Of a stretch of DNA of 64,000 nt, positions 1 through 8,019 are shown piece by piece. The position numbers and the translations under genes are program-made. The stretch's first letter is position 1; each line of letters starts with the position of its first letter. Source of the stretch: Streptomyces sp. CB00455. Lineage in GTDB: Bacteria; Actinomycetota; Actinomycetes; Streptomycetales; Streptomycetaceae. Where the stretch lies: the NCBI RefSeq assembly GCF_001905445.1, contig NZ_LIVQ01000005.1:124001-188000 (forward strand). Direction: 5' to 3'. A model generated the notes under the pieces. The model was not told the DNA's origin and ran no database searches. It worked only from the letters and a program-made list of their open reading frames with translations.

Positions 1-304
1 ACAGCTCGTTGGTCCCGGACGGCACGCGGACGCCGACCCGGTCGCCGAGCCGCACTCCGGCGGCGGCGAGGGCGCGCCGCCGGGACTCGACCTCGGCCGC
101 CAGTGCGCGGTAGGTCAGACGGGTGGCGCCGTCGTCCAGGGCCGGCTCGTCGGGGTACGCCCGTACGGTGGCCTCGAAGACGTCGACGAGGGTGCGTGCG
201 GGGGCGGCCGGTCCGGCGGAGAAACGGGCGGACTTGCCGGTCTCCTCGTCCTGGTCCCCGCCGCCGAGCAGAGTGGTGTCACCGCGCTCTGGTGTGGCTG
301 TCAT
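1..304 (-). CDS. Pls/PosA-like non-ribosomal peptide synthetase, N-terminal fragment
   Basis: Only the first ~101 residues are in the window; the gene continues past position 1. After a short polar N-terminus, the segment ...YPDEPALDDGATRLTYRALA... and ...GVRLGDRVGVRVPSGTNEL is the start of an AMP-forming adenylation domain (acyl/aminoacyl-CoA ligase fold), which activates a substrate as an adenylate. The start (ATG at 304-302) and this N-terminus resemble Streptomyces adenylation-thiolation proteins of the Pls/PosA (polylysine synthetase-like) family, but the A-domain core motifs, carrier domain and membrane part lie outside. A free-standing acyl-CoA ligase cannot be excluded. The adenylation class is fairly sure, the subfamily is inference. 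Confidence 0.7.
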   Translation of the reverse strand, partial: MTATPERGDTTLLGGGDQDEETGKSARFSAGPAAPARTLVDVFEATVRAYPDEPALDDGATRLTYRALAAEVESRRRALAAAGVRLGDRVGVRVPSGTNEL

Positions 305-645
305 CGGCCCTCGCGTCTCGCTCCCGGAAACGTCCGGGGCGCCGGTGGAGCCCAGGTCTGCCCGGGTTGTTCCGGTTCGGCGCCGAACAACCCACCAGCC
401 TAGTGCGTCGTCAAGGATTTTCTCGTTGAAGCCTTGCCCCTGGCCAGGAAGGGGCCGTACCGCCCGCGGGCCACCGCGGCCCGCACGGCGGGCCGGCCGG
501 CCTGCCTGCCTCCCTGCCTCCGCCTCCCTGCCTCCGCCTCCCTTGCCTGCCTCCCTTGCCTGCCTCCCTGCCGGGCCCTTCGACCGGCGCGCTTGCCCCG
601 CCTGCTTGCGGGTAGCAGCGGAGCACCAGTCGAGGAAAGGAGCTT
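305..645. other. Intergenic region with pyrimidine-rich tandem repeats
   Basis: I see no convincing gene here. It holds the promoter of the leftward adenylation-domain gene and, at about 497-576 on the + strand, an almost pure C/T tract built from repeated tgcctgcctcc and tgcctccgcc units. The complement is a purine-rich strand. No palindromic operator was recognised. Confidence 0.5.
497..576. repeat. Pyrimidine-rich degenerate tandem repeat
   Basis: C/T tract of tgcctccc and tgcctccgcc units in an intergenic region, about 80 bp; the opposite strand is G/A rich. Confidence 0.7.
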
Positions 646-648
646 GTG

Positions 649-1143
649 GTGTCCGCAACGCAGGACGTGGTGGCCGTGATCCTCAAGGACCACCGCAGGA
701 TGGAAGAGCTGTTCCGCCGCATGCGGAGCGTCGAGGAGGACCGCGGGGCGGCACTGGACGAGTTCGCCGCGCTGCTCATCGCCCACGGGGAGGCCGAGGA
801 GGCGGAGGTCTATCCCGCGCTCAAGCGCTTCCGCAACGTGGACAACGAGGAGGTCGAGCACGGGGAAGAGGAACACCACGAGGGCAACGAGGCCCTGCTC
901 GCCCTGATGGAGGTGGACGAGGTCGGCTCCGACGCGTGGGACGAGAAGCTGGAGGAGCTCGCGAAGGCCATCACCCACCACATCGACGAGGAGGAGCGCA
1001 CCATCCTCAACGGCGCCCGCGAGAACGTCCCGGACCAGCGCCGCGCGGAGCTCGCGGAGGCGTTCCTCCGCGATCGGGAGAAGCACCTGAAGGCGGACTG
1101 CGGGAGCATCGACAACGTCCGCAGGATCGTGCGGGAACACTGA
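649..1143 (+). CDS. Hemerythrin/HHE-domain protein
   Basis: A 164-aa mostly helical, acidic protein of the HHE cation-binding (hemerythrin-like) family, which binds a di-iron centre and is thought to sense or handle O2, NO or iron in the cytoplasm. Candidate metal ligands are visible: H15-x3-E19, H46-x3-E50, the H71/H76/H77 cluster, and H110-H111 with E115. Two GTG codons lie at 646 and 649; the AAAGGAG ribosome site at 636-642 is 3 nt from the first and 6 nt from the second, so 649 is preferred. It stands alone, preceded by the pyrimidine-rich repeats. The family call is firm, the role open. Confidence 0.85.
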   Translation: MSATQDVVAVILKDHRRMEELFRRMRSVEEDRGAALDEFAALLIAHGEAEEAEVYPALKRFRNVDNEEVEHGEEEHHEGNEALLALMEVDEVGSDAWDEKLEELAKAITHHIDEEERTILNGARENVPDQRRAELAEAFLRDREKHLKADCGSIDNVRRIVREH

Positions 1144-1216
1144 CCCGCGCGCGCCCGCCCGGCGGGCGGCCGTGTGACCATGACCCCCCGGCACATCCGC
1201 ACCTCATGGGGGGACC

Positions 1217-1924
1217 ATGCGCACCCGCACCACCACCGCCGCGACCGGCCTCGCCGCCGCCACCGCGGCGCTGTTCGTCCTGGCCGGCTGCACCGCACCG
1301 AAGCAAGGCCCGAGCGGTGCGGCCGGCCCCGGGACCCCGGCTCCCGCGCAGAGCGTCGCGCCGGCTTTCGAAGGGCCCCGGCCGCAGGACCAGAACCTCC
1401 TGGCCTGGACCGGAGACCCGAACGACGCAGGTCACGTCACCGCCCAGTCGGCTGCCGGAGTCGGCGGGCGGGTCACCCTGGTACGGATCGTCCTGCGCGA
1501 GCGGATCACCTGGTCCGCCATCTGGCTCGGCCTGGCCGGCGTGGACCCGAACGCCCAGCTCGCCAACTGCTACCTCGGCGTGTACGACGCGACCGGCACC
1601 CTGGTGGCCTCGACTCCGGACATCTCGCCCCAGTTGGCGACCGACGCCGTCGCCAAGCCGCTGGCCCTCGGCAAGCCGTTCACCGCCGCCCCCGGGACCT
1701 ACTTCGTGGCGCTGCTGCTGAACGGGAACTGGGCCACCAACGGGCTCACCCTGAAGTCCACGGGCGCGGGCATCTCGGTCAATGCCGGTCTGGCGCCGCC
1801 GAACCTCCGCTACAGCACCGTCCTGACCGGCCAGACCTCGCTGCCGGCGTCCGTGAACCTCGCCGAGCAGTCCACCAGCACCATCAACACCGGCTGGGGG
1901 AGCCAGTGGTACGCCGTCTCCTGA
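1217..1924 (+). CDS. Putative lipoprotein of unknown function
   Basis: 235 aa. The N-terminus MRTRTTTAATGLAAATAALFVLAGC is a classical lipoprotein signal: basic n-region, hydrophobic core, lipobox L-A-G-C with Cys at about residue 25, followed by a Pro/Ala/Gly-rich linker. The rest (about residues 60-235) looks like a secreted beta-rich domain, with many Thr/Ser/Gly and a C-terminal GWGSQWYAVS. I recognise no enzymatic motif; the repeated beta-strand pattern recalls jelly-roll or phage tail-like surface domains, but that is only an impression. ATG at 1217 follows the hemerythrin gene by 73 bp on the same strand; they may share a transcript. Confidence 0.75.
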   Translation: MRTRTTTAATGLAAATAALFVLAGCTAPKQGPSGAAGPGTPAPAQSVAPAFEGPRPQDQNLLAWTGDPNDAGHVTAQSAAGVGGRVTLVRIVLRERITWSAIWLGLAGVDPNAQLANCYLGVYDATGTLVASTPDISPQLATDAVAKPLALGKPFTAAPGTYFVALLLNGNWATNGLTLKSTGAGISVNAGLAPPNLRYSTVLTGQTSLPASVNLAEQSTSTINTGWGSQWYAVS

Positions 1925-1946
1925 CTGACGCCGCGGCGTGACGGGC

Positions 1947-2426
1947 TCAGTACACGAGCTTGTAGGTCACGTCCTGGGAGACCGGGGACGGGGCGCCGTG
2001 GGGGTAGAAGAGCCTGATCGAGGTGAAGCGCTCGACGTCGGGGTGTCCGGGCCACGGCCGGGGCTTGCTCAGGGTGACCGTCACCGGGTAGGGGTGGAAG
2101 CGCCCCGCCGCGCAGTTGGGGCGGCACTCGTTGACCATGTCCGTGCCCGTGGCCGTCGCGGTGCGCGGCCCCCAGTCCGTCCAGCGGAGGTCGACGAGGC
2201 GGTTGTTGCCGTCACCGCAGGCCAGTACGTACTCCTCGGGGCCCACCTGGGGCTGCGAGAAGCAGTCGACGACCACGAGCGGATCCGGGGCGGAGGGTGC
2301 GGCGCGGGTCTGCGCGGAGGCGGGTACCGCGGTCGCCACGAGGGCCGCAGCGGCGCACAGCAGCGCGGCGGTCCGCATCCTGGGGCGGGGTTCCCGCACG
2401 GGCCGTTCGTGTCCTGAAGCGTGCAC
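1947..2426 (-). CDS. Small secreted protein
   Basis: 159 aa with GTG start at 2426, chosen because GAGGAG (complement of 2433-2438) sits 6 nt upstream; an internal ATG at 2378 has no ribosome site. The long n-region is followed by the signal core ALLCAAAALVATAVPASAQ with a likely AxA cleavage site. The mature part has four Cys (DCFSQ, LACGDG, NECRPNC), suggesting disulfides, and conserved-looking GDGNNRLVDLRWTDWGP. Many Streptomyces secrete similar proteins of unknown role. Convergent with the lipoprotein gene, with only 22 bp between the stops. Confidence 0.7.
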   Translation of the reverse strand: MHASGHERPVREPRPRMRTAALLCAAAALVATAVPASAQTRAAPSAPDPLVVVDCFSQPQVGPEEYVLACGDGNNRLVDLRWTDWGPRTATATGTDMVNECRPNCAAGRFHPYPVTVTLSKPRPWPGHPDVERFTSIRLFYPHGAPSPVSQDVTYKLVY

Positions 2427-2617
2427 GAGACTCTCCTCGCATTCGGTGTCCCGGTCGGCGCTGCGGTGTGCCCGTCCCCGTCGGCGCTGCGTCCGTGCCC
2501 GGCTTCGCCATGCCCAGCTTCCCCCATCCGGCCGCACCCCGCACCCGCTGGACTCACCGCGGGCCGCGGGCCGCGGAGGGGCCCCCGGACCCGCGGCTCA
2601 CAGTGCACCGCGGGAGG

Positions 2618-2959
2618 TCACCTGGTCAGGGCCGACATACCACCGGGCCGTGCCGGGCGGGGCACGCCGGTGCGGCCGCGGGTGAGGCGCCGGCGCGCGG
2701 CCCGCAGGCGCACGGCCACCCGATGGCGCCACAGCGAGACGACGGTGAGGGACAGCAGCCCCGCGAACAGCACCATGAGCATCAGGGACACCCACATCTG
2801 GCGGCTGCCGGGATGCTGCCACGCTTCCCAGGCGGCGGCCGCCGCCCACAGGGCGATGCCGGCGGCGTAGACGGTGCGGACTCGGCGCAGCTGTCGTACG
2901 GCTCGCGCCGCGAGGGGATCGGACGACTGGAGCGACTTCAGCGATTTCGGCGGCTTCAT
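2618..2959 (-). CDS. Small two-TM membrane protein
   Basis: 113 aa. A basic N-terminus (MKPPKSLKSL, residues 1-26) precedes two hydrophobic segments, about residues 30-46 (TVYAAGIALWAAAAAWEAW) and 56-75 (VSLMLMVLFAGLLSLTVVSL), then an Arg-rich tail, so both ends are likely cytoplasmic. No catalytic motif. Divergent from the STAS gene starting at 3118, with a 158-bp shared upstream region. Function unknown; a real gene is likely because third-position GC stays high and there is a purine-rich stretch before the ATG. Confidence 0.6.
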   Translation of the reverse strand: MKPPKSLKSLQSSDPLAARAVRQLRRVRTVYAAGIALWAAAAAWEAWQHPGSRQMWVSLMLMVLFAGLLSLTVVSLWRHRVAVRLRAARRRLTRGRTGVPRPARPGGMSALTR

Positions 2960-3117
2960 GCGGCCCGCCTACCCCGCACGGCGGCATGCGATTCACCCAA
3001 GCGGCACCTCGTACGGGCGAGTTCGCCAGGCTGTCGACCCGGGCGCTTGCCGTGCGGGAGCGCGGGCACAAGAGCGCCGAGCGACCCACGAACTCCACCG
3101 CTGCCGAAGGGACCACC

Positions 3118-3486
3118 ATGCTGACGCACGTCTTTGACCGGGGAACGCTCGTCGTCTCCCTCGACCGGCCGATCGGCATCGGCGAGCGGGCCGCGGCGGC
3201 ACTGGCGACCGAGCACCTCATCCGGACGTGCCGTCCCGGCACTGTGGTGGTGAAGCTGGGCGCGCCCGCCGTCTCCCCCGCCGGGGTCAGCCTGATGCTG
3301 CGCACCCAGCGGCTGTGCCGGCACTGGGGAATCCCGCTGGCCGTGGCCTGCGCGGCGCTTCCCGCGCAACCGCTGGGCGCAGCCGATCACGACGGTTCGC
3401 ACCCGCCGGTCTACGCGACGGTGGCGCAGGCCGTCCGCGGCCTGTCCGGGCATCGGCAGAGGGAACGCGCCGCCGTACGGCTGTAG
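3118..3486 (+). CDS. STAS-like (anti-sigma antagonist-like) protein
   Basis: 122 aa. The order LTHVFDRGTLVVSLDRPIGI, then a segment with ..GTVVVKLGAPAVSPAGVSLMLRTQRLCRHWGIPLAVA, matches the STAS fold: a beta-strand entry, then a strand-loop-helix where the phosphorylatable Ser normally sits (here around AVSPAGVSLML). Such proteins bind RsbW-type kinases or act in partner switching. The usual D-S/T-S-G motif is not clear (SPAG), so it may be a divergent or non-phosphorylated STAS. ATG at 3118 has GAAGGGA 8 nt upstream. No kinase partner lies next to it; one is encoded at 57859-58284. Confidence 0.55.
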   Translation: MLTHVFDRGTLVVSLDRPIGIGERAAAALATEHLIRTCRPGTVVVKLGAPAVSPAGVSLMLRTQRLCRHWGIPLAVACAALPAQPLGAADHDGSHPPVYATVAQAVRGLSGHRQRERAAVRL

Positions 3487-3502
3487 GGGCCGGGCCCTGT
3501 CG

Positions 3503-4348
3503 TCAGGGTGCGGTGCGGGCCGGGAACGTGAAGGTGTAGCCGTGTGCGGTGAGCCAGGGCAGGTACTGGGCGAGCGCCGCCACGGTCTCGCTGCGGTCGC
3601 CGCCGCCGTCGTGGAAGAGGACGGTGGGCTGCGGGGGCAGCTTGCCCTCCAAGGTGGACACGATGGCCGGCAGGCCGGGCCTGCTCCAGTCCTTCGGGTC
3701 CACGCTCCATCCCAGGGGCCGCATGCCGCTCGCGGCGGCCACCGCGCGGCTGTCGGGGGTGAAGGCGCCGCCCGGCGCGCGGTAGTAGTCGACGGTGACC
3801 CCCGGCGCGGCCTCCTCGATCATGGCCTTGCCGTCGAGGATCTGCTGCCGCTGATAGGCGACGGGCTTGTGGTCCATGGTCACGTCGTGGTCGACGGAGT
3901 GGTCGCACAGCCGGTGCCCGGCGGCCGCCACGTCCCGGACCAGTCCCGGGTTCGCCCGGGCACTCGTGCCGATCATGCAGAACGTGGCCTTGACGTTGTT
4001 GTCCTTGAGGATCTTCAGGACCTGGGGCGTCCAGCGCGGGTCCGGGCCGTCGTCGATCGTGATGGCGATGGCGTGACCCGGGCCCTGGGCGAGCCGGGAT
4101 ATGCCGACCGGCACCTGAGCCGGAGCGATCGGATGCGCAGGTGTGACGGGTATCTCAGGGGTCTCGGGGATTTCCCTCGCGCGGGGAGCCGCCGCGGCCG
4201 CCGCAGCGCTGCCCGCCGGGTTCCGGCCGGCCGGGGTGTCCGTCGTGGCGAAGGCCGGAGTGCCGGCCGCGGCGAGCAGGCCGCATACGGCCGCAGCGAC
4301 GGCGACGCCTGCCCGTCGCCCGTATCCGGTAGTGCTGATGACGCCCAT
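3503..4348 (-). CDS. Secreted polysaccharide deacetylase (NodB family)
   Basis: 281 aa, carbohydrate esterase family 4, removing N-acetyl (or O-acetyl) groups from peptidoglycan, chitin or xylan outside the cell. Signal peptide at residues 1-34 (AVAAAVCGLLAAAGTPAFA), a Pro-rich linker to about 85, then the NodB domain with all five motifs: TIDDGPD (D99-D100), HSVDH (H150, H154), RAPGG (190-194), SVDPKDW (217-221) and LFHDGGG (H246). Metal and catalytic residues are intact. Start ATG 4348 has GAAGGA upstream; a longer frame further upstream lacks one. It follows a small secreted gene and its terminator, so it probably has its own promoter in 4349-4431. Confidence 0.93.
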   Translation of the reverse strand: MGVISTTGYGRRAGVAVAAAVCGLLAAAGTPAFATTDTPAGRNPAGSAAAAAAAPRAREIPETPEIPVTPAHPIAPAQVPVGISRLAQGPGHAIAITIDDGPDPRWTPQVLKILKDNNVKATFCMIGTSARANPGLVRDVAAAGHRLCDHSVDHDVTMDHKPVAYQRQQILDGKAMIEEAAPGVTVDYYRAPGGAFTPDSRAVAAASGMRPLGWSVDPKDWSRPGLPAIVSTLEGKLPPQPTVLFHDGGGDRSETVAALAQYLPWLTAHGYTFTFPARTAP

Positions 4349-4431
4349 GGATGCGCTCTTCCTTCGTGCTCGACCCCCCGATCTGTGCTGCCGGTCAAGG
4401 GTAAGGAATGCGCGGCGGTCCTCGACGCGAG

Positions 4432-4467
4432 AAGGCGCGGCCCGGAGCAGGGCTCGGGCCGCGCCTT
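4432..4467 (-). terminator. Intrinsic terminator of the 4506-4709 gene
   Basis: A perfect 13-bp stem (AAGGCGCGGCCCG at 4432-4444 pairing with 4455-4467) and a 10-nt loop, with flanking A/T residues. It lies 39 nt beyond the stop of the leftward small gene. Confidence 0.7.
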
Positions 4468-4505
4468 TCCCGTCACCACCGGCAGTGCCGGCGGTGCTCC
4501 GGCGA

Positions 4506-4709
4506 TCAGTGCCAGTCGATGGCGCCGCGCTCACAGCTTTCGTGGAACAGCGGGTTGCCGTGGATGACGGCCGCGGACAAGCCACAGGCGCCGTAGTGGG
4601 CGGAACCGCTGTGGTCGTCGTCCCCGCCGTGGGCCACGGCGGTGGCGGCGCCACCGAGGACGACGGTGGCGGCCAGGAACGCCGTGGTGACTGCGGCCCG
4701 AATACGCAT
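4506..4709 (-). CDS. Small secreted protein with two cysteines
   Basis: 67 aa. Signal peptide MRIRAAVTTAFLAATVVLGGAATAVAH (cleavage likely after AVA), then a 40-residue mature peptide starting HGGDDDHSGS and ending in ...GACGLSAAVIHGNPLFHESCERGAIDWH, with two Cys that could form one disulfide. The His/Asp-rich N-terminus might bind metal (inference). ATG 4709 has AAGGAG 6 nt upstream. It resembles in layout the many small exported Streptomyces proteins; no family assigned. The region upstream to 5090 is empty. Confidence 0.7.
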   Translation of the reverse strand: MRIRAAVTTAFLAATVVLGGAATAVAHGGDDDHSGSAHYGACGLSAAVIHGNPLFHESCERGAIDWH

Positions 4710-5090
4710 GACTGCTCCTTGTGGGAGAGAAGTGGTGATGTGCACCACAGGGATCACCCCCGCCGGGGCCACCGAAACGCCTCCTTCGTCGGATGGGCGA
4801 GCGGGTGCGGTTCCCGGTTGCGGAAAGCGGATGTTCGGCGCGCGGGCCCCGCGCCGGGCCGTGGGACCGTCCGGCGCGGTACGCAAAACCGCCCCTCGCC
4901 CCGCTCCGGCGGCGCCGTCCGCGGGCCGGGAGGTGCGAGTTCCCCCGCGGTCGGCGTCTGCGGGCCCCTGTGGCCGGAGGCCTTCCGGTGCGCCGACATG
5001 CCGCCCGAATGGCTTCACACCGGGCAGTGACGCCGCCCTGCGGCCGCGCGGCCGCACCGGAAGACACCGGGAGCGGGAGGCACCGGGGGG
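4710..5090. other. Intergenic region, no gene seen
   Basis: About 380 bp of very GC-rich sequence between two leftward genes. Open frames exist on both strands but lack ribosome sites and codon bias. It should hold the promoter of the small secreted gene at 4506-4709; no clear -10/-35 or operator was found. Confidence 0.4.
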
Positions 5091-5507
5091 TCATGTCAGG
5101 GCGGCGGCTGCCGGACGCGGACAGCGGCGGCACACCCACCCGCTGCGCCGCACGGCGGAGGGCCGCCGCAAGGTCTCGTGGCCACCGGCGCACCGGATGC
5201 GGTGCGGGGCGTGCACGCCGAGCCAGACCGGCTCCAGCAGGCGGGCACCAGCGGCGGCCAGCCGCTCCCGGAAGGCGGCCGCGGCGGCGAGGGGGTCCTT
5301 GCGCGCGCAGGTACGGCACAGCCCCTGGCCCTGCTGGACGTTGGACGGGCGCGGCGCACACAGGTGACCGGCGGCGCACCGCACTCGGTGCCCGACGCCG
5401 TTGCCGAGCCATCGGGATTCCAGCAACCGCGCCCCGGCCGCTTCGAGGTGGACGCGGAACGCGGCCTCGGCACGTAACGAATGCGCGGCGCGCACTGGTT
5501 GGTCCAC
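5091..5507 (-). CDS. Tandem-duplicated zinc-ribbon/treble-clef protein
   Basis: 138 aa made almost entirely of two ~58-residue copies: residues ~12-72 and ~73-130. Each copy reads A-F-R-x-x-L-x-A-A-G-A-R-L-L-E-x-x-W-L-G, then H-R-[VI]-R-C-A-x-G-H, then a [LV]-C-R-x-C pair, so each has C-x3-H plus C-x2-C, a plausible zinc site. Similar units occur in phage and bacterial proteins with endonuclease-like or DNA-binding contexts, but no nuclease residues are evident. GTG 5507 is preferred for the GGGGGGA upstream; the frame stays open further upstream, so the start is uncertain. Divergent from 5740. Confidence 0.6.
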   Translation of the reverse strand: MDQPVRAAHSLRAEAAFRVHLEAAGARLLESRWLGNGVGHRVRCAAGHLCAPRPSNVQQGQGLCRTCARKDPLAAAAAFRERLAAAGARLLEPVWLGVHAPHRIRCAGGHETLRRPSAVRRSGWVCRRCPRPAAAALT

Positions 5508-5739
5508 GGTCCCCCCGGACGGCGCGTGACGGACGAGCGTGAGGCACAAGGTACCGAAGACCCCCGCTCCGGCACCGCTGCACCAAGGATGACCTGGGTG
5601 TTCGCCGGAACCAATAGGCGGGAGCCGGACGCGGTTCCCCGAACGGACGCGGCCAGGTGTCGCTCGCTCGCCGGGCACCTGACGCTGGGGACTGTCCCAC
5701 TGTCCGTCTGTCCGTTTTTCCGGGTGAAGGAGTTTTCCC

Positions 5740-6195
5740 GTGGCACAGCCAACGAATCCCGCGTCCCCCAGCGGCAGCCCGCACCGCAGCAGCGACCCGT
5801 ATGCCGGAGGGAGCGCCTGGGCGGCGGGTGGCACCGTGTTCGCCGGAGTCCTGCTCCTCGTGGACGGCGTGCTCGGCATCATCAAGGGCATCGTCGGTAT
5901 CGCGGAGGACGACGTGTACGCGCGTCTGGGGACCTACGTCTTCAAATTCGACGTGACCGCCTGGGGATGGATCCACCTCATCTTCGGTCTCATCCTCGTC
6001 GTCGTCGGCGCGGGCATCCTCAAGGGCGCCGGCTGGGCGCGCGGGCTGGGTGTGGCCGTGGCCGCGATCGACATCGTCGTGAACTTCATGTGGCTGCCCT
6101 ACACGCCGGTGTGGGCCATCATCTCGATCGCCATCGGCGTCTTCGTCATCTGGGCCCTGTGCACGGACGGCCGCACCGCCGCCCCCCAGGCCTGA
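5740..6195 (+). CDS. Four-TM membrane protein (DUF7144-like)
   Basis: 151 aa. A polar 26-residue N-terminus is followed by four hydrophobic segments: ~29-50 (AAGGTVFAGVLLLVDGVLGIIKGI), ~73-93 (WGWIHLIFGLILVVVGAGIL), ~98-116 (ARGLGVAVAAIDIVVNFMWL) and ~122-140 (VWAIISIAIGVFVIWAL). The pattern matches a widespread actinobacterial family of small integral membrane proteins of unknown role, often stress associated. GTG 5740 is supported by GAAGGAG at 5725-5731. Single gene, divergent from the zinc-ribbon protein. Confidence 0.8.
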   Translation: MAQPTNPASPSGSPHRSSDPYAGGSAWAAGGTVFAGVLLLVDGVLGIIKGIVGIAEDDVYARLGTYVFKFDVTAWGWIHLIFGLILVVVGAGILKGAGWARGLGVAVAAIDIVVNFMWLPYTPVWAIISIAIGVFVIWALCTDGRTAAPQA

Positions 6196-6286
6196 CGGGA
6201 GGTGCCCGGGCGGAGCCCCCGACGTCCGCTGTGACTCCGCCCACCCTCCCTTGACCCGGCAAGGAAGGGTTACCTAAGTTCGTTGC

Positions 6287-6613
6287 ATGACCTCGCACCG
6301 CCCCACACCCCCGACCGGTCCGGACGCGCCCGTCGGCGCGTACCCGCCCGCGCCCGGTCCGCCGGACGCGGACGGGCTGGCCGACTTCACCGTCGACCTC
6401 ACCTCCCAGGAAGTCCTCCGGCGGGCGCAGGTGATGGCCGCCCTGGGCCCCGACTGGGACCCGATCGAGGTCCTGCGGGGCGAGGAGGCGGCCTACGCGC
6501 TGCTGTACTCCGGACTCGACGCCGAGCAGCAGCGCGTGTACGACGACCTGGTCGCGGCGGGCGTGCTGCCCGGCTCCGCGGGCCCGGGCGGTGGCGGCCG
6601 TGCTGCCGCTTGA
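6287..6613 (+). CDS. Conserved small actinobacterial protein (DUF6400-like)
   Basis: 108 aa. Pro-rich variable N-terminus (1-30), then a conserved core DFTVDLTSQEVLRRAQVMAALGPDWDPIEVL followed by GEEAAYALLYSGLDAEQQRVYDDLVAAGVLP, predicted helical and acidic. I associate this core with a Streptomyces family of unknown function; no catalytic residues are apparent. The ATG at 6287 lies closely after AAGTTCGTTGC with no strong ribosome site, so a leaderless mRNA is possible. Its 3' end overlaps the next gene by 23 nt, suggesting coupled translation. Confidence 0.65.
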   Translation: MTSHRPTPPTGPDAPVGAYPPAPGPPDADGLADFTVDLTSQEVLRRAQVMAALGPDWDPIEVLRGEEAAYALLYSGLDAEQQRVYDDLVAAGVLPGSAGPGGGGRAAA

Positions 6614-6857
6614 TCCGCAGGCCGACATCGGGCGCCGGGCCTGGGTGGCCTGCCCGAACTGCCGGGACACCCAGGGGTGCGAGCCGTGCGCGCAGCAGCG
6701 GACGTGCCGCGAGCACTGGCGCTACATGCTCTCCAGCACCGGCAGCCTGCTGCACCTCCAGTGCCCGGGCTGCGCCCACATCTGGGTGCACGAGAGCGGC
6801 TTCGGCGCCACCCGCTCCCTGTGGAAACGCGTCATCAGCGGCCTGCCCCGGCCCTGA
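6591..6857 (+). CDS. Zinc-ribbon protein
   Basis: 88 aa. Contains C-P-N-C (about 21-24), C-E-P-C (30-33), a further C-R-E-H and C-P-G-C (58-61), so two or more Cys pairs positioned as a zinc ribbon. W/H-rich segments (EHWRYMLSSTGSLLHLQCPGC, HIWVHESGF) complete a conserved actinobacterial protein of unknown role. GTG 6591 overlaps the end of the preceding gene in another frame; a later GTG at 6600 is an alternative. The overlap and shared strand make the two a probable transcription unit. Confidence 0.65.
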   Translation: MAAVLPLDPQADIGRRAWVACPNCRDTQGCEPCAQQRTCREHWRYMLSSTGSLLHLQCPGCAHIWVHESGFGATRSLWKRVISGLPRP

Positions 6858-6902
6858 CCGGCCGAAGGGCGCACCGGGGGCGGGGCCGGTCGGGAGCGAT
6901 CC

Positions 6903-7805
6903 TCAGGCCCCTTCCTCCAGGACGGCCCGGATGACGTGCCGGGCGTTGCCCGCCATCGCCGGGTTCGTTCCGCGGTGGTACGGCAGGGCGATCAGCGCCT
7001 GCGACAGTGTCCGCCCGCGCCCGCGCCGCCAGGTCGCGTCGTCCACATCGAGCGCCTCGCGGAAGACCTTCCGGGCTGCGGCCGGCAGCAGGTTCCAGGC
7101 CGGGAACAGGTCGCAGGCCGGGTCGCCCACGCCCGTGCAGCCGAAGTCGATCACCGAGGTCAGCCGGCCGCCGTCCACCAGGAGATTGCCGGGCATCAGG
7201 TCGGCGTGCAGCCACACCGGCGGACCGTCCCAGGCCGGGGCCCGCAGCGCGTCCTGCCACACGGCGGTCACGGCGCCGCAGTCGACGCCTTCCTCCGGGA
7301 TGCCGCGCAGCGTCTCGATCGCCGCCCGGGTCGAGTCGTCGAGGGTGGCGAGGGGGCCGCCCCGGTAGGCCGGCGGAGCCCCCGGCAGGGTGATGCGGCG
7401 CATCGCCGCCACGAAGGCGGCCAGGTCCCCCGCCAGCAGTTCGGGTGCGCCCAGCGCCCCGGCCCGGGGATTCTCCCCCGCCAGCCACCGGTAGACGGAC
7501 CAGGGCCAGGGATACCCCTCGGCCGGCTCCCCGGCGCCGAGCACTTCGGGTACGGCCACGGGCAGCAGCCGGGCGAGGTGCGGCAGCCACGCCCGCTCCG
7601 CCGCCACGTCCTCGGCGCCGCCCGCCGTCAGTGGCAGCCGTACGACCATGTCCTCACCGAGCCGGTACATCGCGTTGACCGTGCCGCCCGACGGGACCCG
7701 CCGCACCGACCGCCCGGCCCATCGGGGGAACTGTCCGGCGATCAGCCGCCGCACGAGGTCGTCGTGGAGGCGGGGCGGGCCGGCAGGCGTCTGTCCTGTG
7801 CTCAT
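6903..7805 (-). CDS. Aminoglycoside phosphotransferase-family kinase
   Basis: 300 aa, APH/choline-kinase fold. N-lobe with GGTVNAMYRLGEDMVVRLP (nucleotide-binding loop and the ATP-anchoring region), C-lobe with the catalytic H-A-D-L-M-P-G-N (about 203-210) and the Mg-binding IDFGCTGVGDPACDL. All catalytic residues are present. Chromosomal Streptomyces members usually phosphorylate unknown small molecules; resistance cannot be inferred without assay. It is convergent with the zinc-ribbon gene and back to back with hemC, the 214-bp gap serving both promoters. Confidence 0.85.
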   Translation of the reverse strand: MSTGQTPAGPPRLHDDLVRRLIAGQFPRWAGRSVRRVPSGGTVNAMYRLGEDMVVRLPLTAGGAEDVAAERAWLPHLARLLPVAVPEVLGAGEPAEGYPWPWSVYRWLAGENPRAGALGAPELLAGDLAAFVAAMRRITLPGAPPAYRGGPLATLDDSTRAAIETLRGIPEEGVDCGAVTAVWQDALRAPAWDGPPVWLHADLMPGNLLVDGGRLTSVIDFGCTGVGDPACDLFPAWNLLPAAARKVFREALDVDDATWRRGRGRTLSQALIALPYHRGTNPAMAGNARHVIRAVLEEGA

Positions 7806-8019
7806 GGCCCGCCATCCGACCCCAGTCCCGCCCGCCCGTCAACCGGTTTCCGCCGCTCCCGCCCGCCTCCGCCCGCCTCCGCACGGCCGGCCCCCGGCTC
7901 CACGGCCGCCCGGCAGCTCCGGCCGCACCGGCCGCACCGGTCAACCCGCCGACGGGGCAACCAGGATGGACTTGTGGCCCGCGGCCGGGAGGGGGCCCGC
8001 CGGGTCTATCGTGGGCGGC

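Noticed and set aside
1..304. Edge of a larger NRPS gene cluster
   Set aside because: The next genes (hemerythrin, lipoprotein, secreted proteins) are not biosynthetic; Pls/PosA-type proteins usually stand alone.
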